DNA of 64,000 nt, taken from Petunia secreta. Lineage: Eukaryota > Streptophyta > Magnoliopsida > Solanales > Solanaceae. A program made the translations under genes and the position numbers. The stretch covers positions 62,001 through 126,000 of the forward strand of contig JARKIP010000050.1 in assembly GCA_029990175.1 (NCBI GenBank). Direction: 5' to 3'. Every line of letters begins with the position of its first letter. Position 1 is the stretch's first letter. The notes beneath the pieces are model-generated. The model searched no databases, was not told where the DNA came from, and saw only the letters and a list, made by a program, of their open reading frames with translations. Below are positions 10,645 to 22,114 of the stretch, piece by piece.

Positions 10645-12285
10645 GCAACCAATTCAAAGCTTCAGAAGACTTGTTCCATTTAGTGAGTCTGGTGAGCTCA
10701 GAGTTAGCTTTTTCAACCTTCTCCTGAAGAACCCGGTCTTTTCAGTCTCCTGATGTAGAGCCTGGTTTTTCTTTTTAAGCTCAGCTTCAAGGTTGATTTG
10801 AGCCTCACTAACTCTCTTAATTTTTGATTCTCAAGTTCGAGTGCAGAACCTAGCTTCTTCTCACAAAGCACCTGTTCCTTTAATTGAAGAGTTTTAATTC
10901 AAGGGCTGAGACTTTCTGTTTTAGTTCAAAAACTTGAGTTTCACTAGTAGTTAATTCCTTTTTAAGATCATATTTAGCTTTTTCCAAGTTTTTATTTCCC
11001 ATTGAAAAATAAGACACAACTGACATCAGTTGGTCTTTCTCAGAAAGTGCTTGTTCCTTTTCAGACCTCAAAGTTTCAATCTCTTCAATTAAAGTCAAGG
11101 CAAGCAAATTTAATTCCCTAGAAGAACAAGTATGAAGTCTAGTTTTCAGTTCATCGAGACTTACCTCAGGTGTATCATCAATCGAAGGTTCATTATCAGC
11201 CATCAGTGCCAATGGAGAATCATCTTCTGGTTCTTCTTCTTCTTCATCACTTTCACTTTCAGAAGGTCCCCATGTTGCATAGAAAGCCTCTTTCTTCTTC
11301 CTCCTTAATGCTCTAAAGTTGGGAGAATGTTTGGTCTTCTTAGGTTCATTCTCCTTGGAAGCTCCAGACCTTTTCCACTCAATATCCCACACCGGGCAGT
11401 CCTTTATAGGATGATCCTTCTTATTACACTTAAAACACCCTGAGTAGTCAGGATTTTCAATTATGTTATTCTTGGCAGGAGTGGCTCTATTCTTCTTCTT
11501 TCGAAGCCTAATGTCTTTCGTACAGCATTGACTAAAGCCATCTCATGCTCAGATACTTCATACTTAGAACCTCCAGTTGCTTCTAGAGCTAGGTTCTTCT
11601 TCTTAGGTTCCACCTTCATCCTTGACTGTTTCATAAGCTCATGGGTTTTCAAACTACCAACGAGTTCATCTAGTTCAATCTTATCCAGTTCCTTGGACTC
11701 AATGATAGTTGTAACCTTTGACACCCATGAATCAGGTAGAATCCTGATCACCTTTCAACTAAGTCTTCATTGGTTAGGACCATGCCTAGTGATTTTATCT
11801 CGTTTGTTATGATCGTGGACCTGGTCATCATGTCCTGGATGGTCTCAGATTCACCCATAGCAAACAACTCGAACTTTCTTTTCAGCATTTGGATCCTTGA
11901 CTTCTTTACACGTGATGTTCCTTCATAAGCAATTTGTAGAGCATCCAAATTTTCTTTGGCAGTCTTGTATGAAGAAACTCTGTTGTAGTCATCAGGACCA
12001 AGTCCACATATGATGAGCCTCTTCGCTTTTGCATTCTTCTCCACCATCTTGAAATCAGCATCCGCGTATTCAGATATCTCCTTGGGAACAGTTTTCCACG
12101 TTAGGTGGCTGTCCAACGGTTCTGCTTGGGATAAGAGGTCCATCCCTTGTAATGATCCAAAACTGAAAGTCTTCAACTCGAATAAAGTCTTCCATTCTAC
12201 CTTTCTACCATCGATAGTATTGGCCATTGAATTGAGGAGGCCTGTTGACAGATTGTCCTTCGGTGATTATCGGTGGTGCACTCAT
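10645..12285 (-). pseudogene. Element B gag
   Basis: The gag start is the ATG at 12,283-12,285, where the conserved N-terminus ITEGQSVNRPP is readable. A stop and a frameshift follow within 25 codons; the frame 12,227-11,748 joins the true frame at about residue 50 (ISEYADADFKMVEKNAKAKRL, a UBN2-type capsid domain). 11,751-11,461 continues the capsid (ILPDSWVSKVTTI). 11,392-10,880 holds an acidic hinge (SESESDEEEEEPEDDSP) and a long coiled coil with heptads that runs on to about 10,650 in shifted frames. A long coiled coil in Gag is typical of sireviruses. At least three breaks make it non-functional. Confidence 0.82.
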
Positions 12286-12330
12286 TGTTCAGATCCTTCT
12301 CAAGATGTTAATCTTTCTTTGAGAGAACCT

Positions 12331-12343
12331 GCTCTGATACCAC
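12331..12343 (-). promoter_or_regulatory. Element B primer-binding site
   Basis: The complement of 12,331-12,343 is GTGGTATCAGAGC. It contains the standard plant site TGGTATCAGAGC, complementary to the 3' end of initiator methionine tRNA, and lies next to the 5' LTR. Minus-strand cDNA would start here. Confidence 0.9.
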
Positions 12344-12344
12344 T

Positions 12345-13297
12345 TGTTGCACTTGGTGCACCTTTGTAAGACACTAGAGGGTGGGTGAATAGTGTCCTTA
12401 CCCGATTTTTTAATCCTAAAACTTGCTTTTAACTTTCTGCGACTAACTCACATAGAACCAGGTTCCTTGCAAGTTTCACCTATCTCTGAAACAAAACAAA
12501 TTGCGGAAACATAAAGAACACAGAGATTTTTAAGTGGAAAAATCCTTGCTCAAGGGATAAAAAACAACGACCCAAACTCTTGGGATTTCAACTCTTCTAC
12601 TAAAAGAAAACCCGAGCAAGTTTTAGACTACAACGTAATATAATCAAGAAACTAGAACCCCCAGTACCTAGAACCTTCACAGCCACACGTTAGATGGTAA
12701 GGTTACCTCTACTTAACCTCAACAAATAATCTCTTCTTAATGCTTCTCAAACAAGCTGATAGATTACAACTCAATAGCTTATAACAAAGAAACTAAAACA
12801 ACAGACTTATCTATGAAACTGCTCCTACGTAAGGTTCTTCTACTCAGCCTTTGTTCTTTCACACAAAGCTTCTCACGATCTGATTGTACTTGATATGCTC
12901 TGTTGAGATGTCTTTTGTGCGTATTGAATTTGGCCAAGTTAACTTGTATATATAGGCACTAGACTTAGCCGGATCCAACTAAGTTTAGGAATCCTTTTCC
13001 TCTTTGAAATCTGTTTTAAACAAGGTTACCCTTATTTCCTTATTTAAAACCTAAGTTAATTTGCCTTAGTTCCCCAATCCATTTACGTTTAGGAACCGTG
13101 TCCTTCTCAGCACCGCTTCTTTCTTCTTCTATTTCCGGTAGGATTGGAACTTTGACCCAACTGTTCTTTTCTTTCCTTCTTCAGCCCTGACTTGAATATC
13201 TCGTTTGAACAGCTGGTCTTCTCACTTCAACTGTGAACCTTTTCGTGGTCCACTTAGCACCAGGTCCTTTGTCTTCTTCAAAACTCATCCTTCAACA
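12345..13297 (-). repeat. Element B 5' LTR
   Basis: 953 bp, TGTTGCACTTGGTGCACC to CTTCAACA. It pairs with 3,694-4,644 and is directly followed by the target copy TATCT. In the conserved block the core reads TTTTTAAGTGGAAAA (near 12,528), so the ACGT core seen in most sister LTRs is lost. As the 5' LTR it should carry the promoter; I cannot place a TATA box with confidence. Confidence 0.92.
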
Positions 13298-14668
13298 TAT
13301 CTCAACACCCCTAACTACAGAGTACACTCTCCTATCAACCACACTACAATTTGTATATAACTCTCTGAGTTCATCTACAAACAAACATTTTTTATCTATT
13401 GATAAAAGCTTTGTCCATCCTTGAACATTTAACTTGGCAACTAGAGGATTCATATGTGCTTCCTCCATATCACACAGAATACTCATATGAAGAACTTGTT
13501 TGGTCAAGAAGAACTCAACTCTGTCAACCTTTTCTCTTTCCTTCTTAGGATCATCAGAGCTTTCTCGAGAGTCAGAATTATCTAGGTCTACACAGTCCCC
13601 ATCATCAGCATTGCTCTCATCATGGGCATGTTTCTCCTCTACCACCTTTTTACCTTTTTCCTTCTCAATAAATTTTGCAACTTTTCAACCTATTGCTTCA
13701 GTGCAGGCCTTGTTGCCACTTTTTTAGGAACCACAAGTTCCTCTCTTTTCTCAGATACAGAGTTTGTTTCCTCACTATCACTTTCATCCACAAGCTGCCT
13801 TTTTCCTATAACTTTTCCACATTTCATGAGATTTATTTTCTACCCCTTCTCTGTATTCTTCTCCACAAATTTTTGACTCACTCACAAATAATACTTCATA
13901 CTCCTCTTCCTCAATCTTCTCATCTTTTTCACCAAATTTCCTTTTACTTTTTCTTTTCTCAGTCTATTCCATCTTTTGTTTTTCCACATCCTCCTTCATA
14001 TCTTCCTTAATCTTCTCCTTGTCAGAGTCAGTCTAGTAAATTCCTGCCTCATCAGTTGCTTCAGGGGCTGAAGAAGGACCAAGTCCTTTACCAGTTCACT
14101 TAGCAACTTCAGCAGGTCTCTTGTCAACATTGATTGGACCATCGACTTCCACATCCTCTTCAACAATCTTTGAGGAAACAACCTCCAAACTAGGTTCGTC
14201 GACTAGGACCTTTTGAGAACCCCCATATTCCAAAACCTTTATGGATTTTAGTATAATTTTAACAACATCTACACTAGCAAAACCCTCCTCTACACTAGTA
14301 ACACAAGGTTCTATCCTAGGCTCACCAAGTTCTACTTTGGAATCATCAACATTTTCTACTTCAGCATTCCCCCTGTCAATCTCACAAGCAAACCTCACTA
14401 TATCTATAGATTTAACGAAGTCATCTATCTCAGTAACTAGAACCTTTGTAGCTACTTTCTCAGGGCTTAAAACATAGTCATGTAAAGTTGAACTAGTCTC
14501 AGTAGTGTCAAGTCTTACCTCTGTTATTTTCTGTTCGGAGATTATGGATGTAGCAGAAGTGCTTGTTGATTTTGGTCCAAACTTCTTTCCTTCTTTCTTA
14601 AAAATCTTCTTTTGAAACTTTTCTCTTACCTTATCCAGTCTTTCCGCCACCGTAGAAGCACTAGCCAT
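13298..14668 (-). pseudogene. Element A extra ORF, N-terminal half
   Basis: The frame 14,668-14,096 starts at ATG 14,668 (MASASTVAERLDKVREKF). It is basic at first, then acidic and rich in V, E and S, as in the extra ORFs of B and E. 14,181-13,650 is degraded by frameshifts. 13,645-13,303 (VEEKHAHDESNADDGD to LYTNCSVVDRRVYSV) begins the putative plant transposon-protein domain, which continues at 3,693 beyond element B. At least three frameshifts or stops. The acidic and valine-rich N-terminus seems fast evolving, the domain slower. Confidence 0.68.
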
Positions 14669-15273
14669 GGGTTTCTTTGTGGTTTTTTGTGGTTTCAAGG
14701 TTTTAGCGAGTAAAGCAGACGTGGATTGTAATTGAGGCGTGTTTGGTTTTGTGTTTTGGTTGAAGGTAATATTGATTTAGTTTTAGGGTTTGGACGGAGA
14801 GAATTTTTAGAGAGAGGATTTGTTTTCTTCTTGAAAAAGGAAAAAACAATAATGACTGAAAAGGAGACTACCTTTTTAGGTGCTTGGAAACCGAGAAAAG
14901 TAATTGATGTGACGGTTTTGATAGATAAGTCATTAAGGCTTCTTATTCAAGTGGGAGAGTGTTTAAAATTCAAATATATAATCGATATAGGATAATGACT
15001 TAGGCGGTTATATACTTAAGGAAGTTGTTGTGATGCACATTCAAAATAATATACCTATTTACTAGGAACTTAATGAGTACAAACACACTCTGTACCTAGA
15101 CATGATTCCTCATCTTGACAATAGTTCCTTATTGAGGCCTAACAAGTCCTTTAATGGGAACGCATTAGACTATACCACAAGTGTATGCATAGTTAAGCAT
15201 GTGTACTAGTTATAGTGCAAAAATTAGAATGGATTGTAACAACAAAATTCAAACAGGTCAACAAGATACTTAA
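14669..15273 (-). other. Element A leader and spacer between RNase H and the extra ORF
   Basis: Non-coding. On the minus strand a pyrimidine-rich CTCTCT leader (complement of about 14,800-14,820) precedes the extra ORF, as in B and E. No other signal is seen. Confidence 0.4.
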
Positions 15274-15371
15274 CTAGCCAATTCTTTGGAGAATCAGGTT
15301 CTGGGTCATCCATATATTTTGGCCCAACTCCAATCTGTTTCTCTCAAATTGAACCCTGCTCAAAGCCTTGG
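15274..15371 (-). pseudogene. Element A RNase H C-terminal fragment
   Basis: The complement reads the last residues of sirevirus RNase H (KALSRVQFERNRLELG), cut off at 15,371 by element C. The upstream part resumes at 22,796 after the duplicated CTTGG. Confidence 0.8.
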
Positions 15372-16030
15372 TGATGCAAGCAAGAATACGAAAGCAAGAA
15401 CAATGATAAAAGGTAGACACAATCTGAACTACAACAAGGAATTTAGTAGAAACTAGTCTACTCACCCCCTTGTTAGGAGTCAAAGAATACTTAGACTATG
15501 CAACAATCCTCAAGACAAACATGTGTCTTGCAAATTTAATGATCAATGGTGAAAACAAGATCAATTCGATTCAATTCTCAAAAGGAACAAGTTTTTCAAT
15601 GTTTTGTAGGAAAGGATAAAAGCTGCATTTAATTAGTATGGATTGTCTGCCGAAAATAACTAAGTGTTGGGGCTTATACATGAAGCCCACATGCCTAAAT
15701 AACTAAGAAATAGCAAACAATTAGGCTAGTTGTAAAGAGACCTCGGACCAAATAAGTGTCATTCACCTAACTATGAGCGTCTATGCAAAATAACAAATAA
15801 GAGCTCGTTGAGCTCCCCAAGTCTCGGCCTCAACATGCTTCAATCGTCCCTCCTTCTCCAATGTTAATCAAAGTATCTCCTGTCGCCTCTAAGTGCTACC
15901 TGCTTCTTCCATACTTGCACGATCATAACTCTTCATCACCATCAAGTGGATATCATGAAGCTCCTTAGCTTGACTCCTCATGAATAGTCTTGAAAGCACG
16001 AACTTAGCTTGATCATGCTGGACTGCATCA
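15372..16030 (-). repeat. Element C 3' LTR
   Basis: 659 bp, TGATGCAAGCAAG to GACTGCATCA, pairing with 22,115-22,790. The integrase reading frame enters from the right and continues to about 15,889. Confidence 0.92.
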
Positions 16031-16200
16031 TTCTCCCCTTCTTGAGAAGATTTCGTCCTCAAAATCGAGCCATCATCATCTCTCAAAGCGATACTACCTG
16101 CAACATAAGCAGTTAAGTCAGAAACTTTGAAAGTGTTAGAAATATTATACTCACCAGGCAGGTCTATAACATAGGCGTTATTGATTATCTTTTGTAGCAC
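15889..16200 (-). CDS. Element C integrase C-terminus running into the LTR
   Basis: The 103-aa frame begins in the integrase tail (NAYVIDLPGEYNISNTFKV, then DLTAYVAG, typical of the C-terminal GPY/F-like and 'vsDL' region). It crosses the polypurine tract, where CAAGAAGGGGAGAAT is read as QEGEN, and extends 47 codons into the LTR. The LTR part contains FTRSQAKEL-like residues (here FMRSQAKEL), a motif seen at the end of integrases of the CRM/Galadriel type. The 5' LTR keeps the same frame as a fossil (22,565-22,790). Confidence 0.8.
   Translation of the reverse strand: MLQKIINNAYVIDLPGEYNISNTFKVSDLTAYVAGSIALRDDDGSILRTKSSQEGENDAVQHDQAKFVLSRLFMRSQAKELHDIHLMVMKSYDRASMEEAGST
16031..16045 (-). 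promoter_or_regulatory. Element C polypurine tract
   Basis: The complement of 16,031-16,045 reads TCAAGAAGGGGAGAA and touches the 3' LTR. It lies inside the integrase frame, so the same bases serve priming and coding. Confidence 0.8.
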
Positions 16201-17358
16201 TTGGAATTGACCATCATCTCTCGGGGCTAGCTTTCCCTTCCTTTGGGAACCTCTCTTCTCGGAAGTGCACCCAAACCTAATCAGCTTTCTTCAAATCCAG
16301 CTTTTTCCGCCCCTATTCTTCTTGGACACGACCTTCTCTTAGGCTTCCTCCAAGTTCTTCCTTACCTTAGCATGCAACTCAAGCAACGCAGCTGCCCGGT
16401 TCTCACCATCAATACTAATAGCTGCATCTCTAGGCAAAGGAGTAAGATCAAGTGGAATCAACGGGTTAAAGCCATAAACACATTCAAACGGAGTCATGCT
16501 AGTCATTCTATGCACTGTTTTATTATAAGAAAACTCCACATAGGCAACCTATCAGCCCACGTCCCCGCCTTACCTTTGGTCATAGCTCTAAGAAGAGTTC
16601 CCACGGTTCGGTTAACAACCTCAATTTGACCGTCAGTCTGTAGATGATGAGATGTAGAAAACAACAATTTGGTGCCAAGAGCACTCTACAAACACTTCCA
16701 AAAGTGACTAAAAAATTTTGAATCCCTATCAGTAACAATAGTTCGAGGCACACCATGAAGCTTTAACACATTAGCAATAAATAAAGAAGCAACATGTTGT
16801 GCATCATCACATTTTTTACAAGGAATGAAATGAGCCATTTTAGAGAACCTATCAACAACTACATATATACTATCATGACCACCCCTAGAACGAGGCAGCC
16901 CCATCACAAAATCCATAGAGATGTCTACCCAAGGACTAGTAGGGATGGGTAAGGGAGAATACAAACCATGATTACTAGACCTAGACTTAGCCTGTTTGCA
17001 GTCTAAACAAGCACCACAAACACGCTCAACATCACGCCTCATCTTAGGCCAATGAAACTGCTCCCCTAGTACAGCCAAGGTCTTATCTACCCCAAAGTGA
17101 CCCATCAAGCCCCCCACAATATGCCTCACGCACCAGCAACTCACGCCATGAAGACTCGGGTATACAAACTCTCCCTTTCTTAAAAAGGTACCCATCATGC
17201 CATTGATACTTCTCTACTCGCTGCCCACTAGCTATGGCATCACACACACTTTTAAGCTTAGGTTCATGCATGTACATAGACTTAATTCTCTCAAATCCCA
17301 TCAGCGTAGATGCTAAAGTGGTAGCCAATGCAAACTTCCTAGAAAGTGCATCAGCCAC
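16201..17358 (-). pseudogene. Element C integrase
   Basis: Spread over frames 17,358-17,083, 17,198-16,686 and 16,539-16,339. The zinc domain is readable as a histidine region (LVREAYCGGL, where H is expected instead of Y) and CGACLDCKQAKS. The core has D in DISMDFVMGLP and D in IVTDRDSKFF. The glutamate can be read at about 16,600 in TDGQIEVVNRT, in a different frame. It then continues as YGFNPLIPLDLTPLP. Frameshifts occur at about 17,150 and 16,690, with further stops at 16,540 and 16,200-16,330. Confidence 0.85.
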
Positions 17359-18430
17359 TACATTCTCTTTTCCTTTTTGTAATAAATTACGTAAAGGAAA
17401 CTCTCAATGAACTCAAACCATTTGGCATGTCTCTTGTTCAGATTCTCTTGGCCCCTAAGATGTTTGAGCGACTCATGATCACTCTTAATGACAAACTCCC
17501 TAGGCCATAAATAGTGCTGCCAATGAGTTAGAGCTCTCACGAGGGCATACAACTCCTTGTCATACGTAGAGTAATGCAAGGCATCCCCCTTCAACTTCTC
17601 ACTAAAATAAGCAATAGGTTTCCCATCTTTCATTAGAACACCTCCAAATCCCACCCTTGCGGCGTCACACTCAATCTCAAACGGCTTGCTAAAATCAGGC
17701 AATTGTAATAATGGGGCAGAATTGAGCCTATATTTCAACTCTTGGAAAGCCTTCTCTTGAGGCTCTCCCCAAACAAAGGGTTCATCTTTCTTCACCAACT
17801 CAGTAAGTGGTGCTGCTATAGTGCTAAATCCCTCACAAAATGTCTTTAGAAACTAGTTAGACCATGGAAACACCTAACATGCGAAACAGTAGTAGGAGTA
17901 GACCAATCTTTAATAGCCTCAACTTTAGACTCATCCACCTCAACACCATTAGCACTAACTACAAACCCCAGAAAAACAACTCTTTCCACACAAAAGGCAT
18001 ACTTCTTATAATTAGCATAGAGCTTTTCAGCCCTCAACACATCAAGTACTTGTCTTAAGTGATTAACATGATCATCTACACTTTTAATATAAATCAGAAT
18101 ATCATCAAAGTAGAGAACCACAAAACTATTAATAAACAACTTAAGTACATGGTTCATTAGCCTCATAAACGTGCTAGGTGCATTGGAGAGGCCAAATGGC
18201 ATCACCAACCATTCATAGAGATCAAATTTGGTCTTGAATGCGGTCTTCCACTCATCACCCAACTTTATGCAGACTTGACGGTAGCCGGACCTAAGATCTA
18301 TCTTTGAAAAGATAGTAGAACCACTTAACTCGTCTAGCATATCATCTAATCTAGGGATAGGATGACGATACTTTAACATTATCTTGTTAACTGCCCGGCA
18401 ATAAACACATCCTCCAGGTGTTGTCCTTCT
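17359..18430 (-). pseudogene. Element C reverse transcriptase and RNase H
   Basis: 18,379-17,846 is the reverse transcriptase (YRHPIPRLDDMLDELSGS, LVMPFGLSNAPSTFMRLMN, catalytic YFDD in VVLYFDDILIYIKS, then FLGFVVSANG). 17,798-17,358 is RNase H (PFEIECDAARVGFGGVLMKDGKP, FSEKLKGDALHYSTYDKEL). The conserved start of the domain lies before 18,379 in another frame (CVYCRAVNK at about 18,400). One frameshift separates the two domains. The palm aspartates are intact. Confidence 0.9.
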
Positions 18431-19240
18431 TTGGCACGAGAATTACTGGCACATCACAAGGGCTCTAACTCTTACGAACCAAGACTTTGGTCAGCAGCTC
18501 ATCCACTTGACGCTGCAACTCTTTTGTATCCTTTAGGTTACTCCGATAGGATGGTTTGTTGGGTATTTGTGAGACCGGGATTAAGTCTATTTGATGCTCA
18601 ATTCCCCTCAATGCAGCGCACTAGGCATCTCCTCTGGAAACATATCTACGTACTCCTGCAAGACATCATCAACAAAACTAGGCAAGGAGTGAATATTAGT
18701 GGAAATATCATCATTAGAACTCAAATAAACACATTTATGTACAAGACAAATTAACAGTTTAGAACTATCATTACCTCGTAAATACTCACTTGGCTGCATC
18801 ATAGCACAAATATTATTTTGCAGGGCTGGGGCAATGGTATCATCTACGGCCTCGGGCTTAGTCCCTACAGGGCACTTCGTTTTAGCTGCCTTTTTTAGCT
18901 CATTCATTCGCTTATAATCCTCACTAACCTGTTTGGGTGACAAGGGCTTGAGTGTAAAACTCTTGCCCTCCAACTTGACCGTATAGGTATTGGCATTGCC
19001 ATCATGAATCACCCCTCGGTAATATTGCCAAGGCCTACCCAACAACAAATGGCAAGCCTGCATAGGCACTATATCAAACATGAGCTCATCATTATAATTT
19101 TCCACTTTAAACTTAATGAGCATTTGCTTCACCACCCTCAACTCACCACACTTATTCAACCAATGCAGTCTATAGGGATGCAGATGTTTCAACATGCGCA
19201 GCCCTAGTTGTGACACCAACGATTAGCTCACTACATTGGC
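18431..19240 (-). pseudogene. Element C protease region
   Basis: The frame 19,219-18,608 contains the C-terminal half of a retroviral-type aspartic protease (HLLLGRPWQYYRGVIHDG, the flap and ILG-like motif) and the linker to reverse transcriptase (EYVDMFPEEMP). The Asp-Ser/Thr-Gly active site should lie at about 19,230-19,280 and is not cleanly readable. Confidence 0.7.
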
Positions 19241-19468
19241 ATAGCTGCCCAAATCAACTATCAAAAAGCACACCTTTCCCTTCACTCTACATCTAGCATG
19301 AAATAAATTCTCTCGCTACACATTCTCCTCCTCCTCAATGGTCATAGCACTCAAATTCCTACGCACTACTAGGAACATGTTCACATATTCATCCTCTGCT
19401 ACCTCTTCCTCACACTCAACTAAATCGGCCCCCTGATCTTCCTCAATCTCCTCATCACTCTCCACCTC

Positions 19469-20845
19469 TCAGACAGTACCATCATCAAGGATAAGCATAG
19501 TTTTTTGCGTAGGACAATCATTCGTAAAATGCTCATAGCCTTGACATTTATGACATTTAAAAGAGGAAGCACTAGAAGTGTTAAGTTGAGTTTTAGAAGT
19601 ACCTCCTGACCCCTTAGGATCACTTTTAGGCATAAATTTATCTGCTGGTTTCTTCACTTCATGGCTCACACTTGCTCCCCTGGTGCTTGGTGTTCTCCAC
19701 TCCTTGTATCGGCTCATAGGAGTAGAAGTAGAGCTTCCTCTATAGCGGGCTACCTTGTCTTCTCTAAGCATCTTTTCAGCTTGAATGGTAGCTAGGAGTG
19801 CATCATGTATTGTCAAGAAAGTGTGTAGCCTCAATTGGTTAGAGATGTCACGATTCAAACCACCCTTGAACTGTATGATAGCCTCGTCCTCCTCTTCTTC
19901 TTCCATGTAAAGTGACAGCCAAATTTTCTCAAACTCATCATGATATTCTTCAACAGATTTCAGCCCTTGTTTCAAGTCATACAACCTTCGGAGCTGCTCT
20001 TGTTTATGCTTTGGATTGACATACTTCTGGGTCATGACTTGTTTCAATTCTCGCCAAGTTATACTTGCGGGCTGATTATGTCTAACTCTAGATCCCTTTT
20101 CCGCCTCCCACCAAGTAAAAGCATAGAACTCAAATGCAGCAATGGCATAGGTAGCTTTCTTTTCCTCTATCATGTCATTTATCTCAAAATTCTCTCAACT
20201 TGACGCCTCCACTCTAGAAACTTATCAGATTCACTAGTTCCCTTGAATGCAGGAATAGTAACTTTAACACTATTCAAACGACTCTCACGGCCACCACGGG
20301 CTGGTTCGGGATACCTCCTCATAATAATCAGCATATTCATCAAACTTAGGCTCCAAATTCCTCCCACCAAAGCCCCCAAAGCCCCCCTAGAGGACCACAG
20401 CCAAACCCACGACGTCTCAAGTTGCCAAGCCCCCTTGCATTGGTGTAACCCTCGGGTTTTGCTGCCCCAAATCATCATCATCATACTCCTCATGCTCAGG
20501 TTGGTCATCATCATGGGCTGCTCTTATTTCCCCTTTGGGCACTACATGTCTCCGGGCTTTCATTAATGGTGGTACATTACCCTAGGGAATGCCCAAGGTC
20601 CTCATGTTTTTAGCACACCTTTCTCTCAACTCTTGTTGATGAGCTATTTCAGCAAATTGTTTGGGTCTCATGGTGGAACTATCACTACTTCCTTCCCCGG
20701 CATTTTTCTGAGCAGAAGATGATTTTTCAATGTTCTCAATTTTGGTACTTATCGCCCTCATTTCAGCCAAGAGGCCGGCCAAAGTGATCTCGGGCACATT
20801 CACGATCTTGTATCCTTCAGTAGCCATGTGCCTGCACTCAAACAA
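19469..20845 (-). pseudogene. Element C gag
   Basis: 20,827-20,582 is the N-terminus (MATEGYKIVNVPEITLAGLL), probably starting at ATG 20,827. 20,514-20,179 is the linker with KVTIPAFKGTSESDKFLEW. 20,173-19,469 is the retrotransposon-gag capsid domain (TWWEAEKGSR, WRELKQVMTQKYVNPKHKQEQ) and one zinc knuckle CHKCQGYEHFTNDC (CX2CX4HX4C, intact). Stops at about 20,580 and 20,176 split it. Role: capsid and RNA packaging. Confidence 0.85.
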
Positions 20846-22100
20846 AGACTAAAGAATGTGTTAAGGTCTGCAAAATACCTTACTCACTCCCTTATTTTTG
20901 AATGACACTCGGGTTCACTCAAATTTTAAGGTAGGATCTCACAAACTCGTTGTAAATAGCTTCCTCGAATTGATCATAGTTTGTTCCAAATAGCTTCCTC
21001 GAATTGATCAAGTTCCTCAACGACCCTTTCAAGTTCACAAGTTCATTTCCGGATGAGTGAATTTATGTGACTCTATAGGCGGACAGCTTTTATAATAAGC
21101 ACGAGAAGCCAAAGAATTAACCACGAAAGTTGGGAAATTTTGAAGTTAGCATGAAGTTCTATACGCCCAAAGGTTAGTAATAGCTTAAGTAGAAGAAACA
21201 CCTAAGAATTACTAACTAGAAGTAGTATTTAAGAAAGAAATAAGGAAATCCTAAGGAAAATATAATTTTTTACCCTTACATAGGTGCCCAAGACAAGCCT
21301 TAGTTGAGTAGAACAACTTTTTCCTCTTTTCCCTTGCTATCCAATTCTAATTTGATGAACTTTTACTACTCCTTCTACACTTGAGAGCCGAATTTCCCTT
21401 CCCCTTTTGCCCTATGTTCAGCCGGCCAAACAACTCTCCTAAAGCCTAAGGAAAACTAATTTCCTTAATTGAAAAGTGAGTAAACTTCTCCTTTTTGAAT
21501 TGTAAGTGTCCTCCTTGAATTAGGCTTAGGGTTTGATTCTTTAACAACACATAGGCAGCACCATCTTACCTCCTTTCAACCTCAAAAATTCAACAATTCA
21601 ACTCCAATATTAACGTGTAGATGCTTATGAATTCAAGGATCAAACAGTTCACTATATAAATTAATTCAAGAACAACAAGTTGTTGTCCAAGAACTTCAAG
21701 AATTCAATGAAAAGAAATTCAAGAACAGCCTATTGCACACCCAAAACTTCAAGATTATGCTGCCCTATTCGTTCTACAATGATTCACGCCCTTTCTTCCA
21801 AGAACTAGCAAGATTTCGACCAAGATAAATGGACAAATCAATCAACACGTCAAGAAACTTCAAGAAATCGTTCAAGAACTCAACTAGGGTTTCAAGAATG
21901 AACCAAGATCACTTCTTTTTCAGTTTTTTTTAAAACCCTAGCTGTGTCTTTTCATTAACTAACAATAATTCACGGCTGCCTCCTCTTTTTTCTTCACGTC
22001 TTTCTCTTCTTCTTTTTTTAAATCTAAAACGAAAATCAATGGAAACCTAAACTAGGACATGAAGAACAGGATTAGGGTTGTAAAAACAATCATGTTCCTT
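20846..22100 (-). other. Element C 5' leader
   Basis: 1.25 kb with no coding frame. It contains a 23-bp direct repeat (20,954-20,976 and 20,988-21,010) and, at about 21,660-21,900, at least six copies of TTCAAGAA. One site, GAAACTTCAAGAA (21,854-21,866), meets the heat-shock-element rule of three alternating GAA/TTC units. Whether it acts as a promoter element is unknown. Confidence 0.5.
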
Positions 22101-22113
22101 GCTCTGATACCAA
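22101..22113 (-). promoter_or_regulatory. Element C primer-binding site
   Basis: The complement is TTGGTATCAGAGC next to the 5' LTR, matching initiator methionine tRNA. Confidence 0.88.
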
Positions 22114-22114
22114 C

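Larger units (their letters stand above)
3694..13297 (-). mobile_element. Element B: sirevirus-type Ty1/copia retrotransposon, TATCT target duplication
   Basis: Full-length structure of 9.6 kb: 3' LTR 3,694-4,644, polypurine tract at 4,645, extra ORF, RNase H, reverse transcriptase, integrase, protease, zinc knuckle, gag, primer site at about 12,331-12,343, 5' LTR 12,345-13,297. The five bases before (3,689-3,693) and after (13,298-13,302) are both TATCT, a perfect target duplication inside the extra ORF of A. It is very close to element E in coding and LTRs, so both come from one family. Coding is broken in gag, reverse transcriptase, RNase H and the extra ORF. Confidence 0.93.

Noticed and set aside
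12331..12343. Met-tRNA-like sequences as possible tRNA genes
   Set aside because: Only the 12-base primer complement is present; no tRNA fold around it. The same holds for A, C, E and H.
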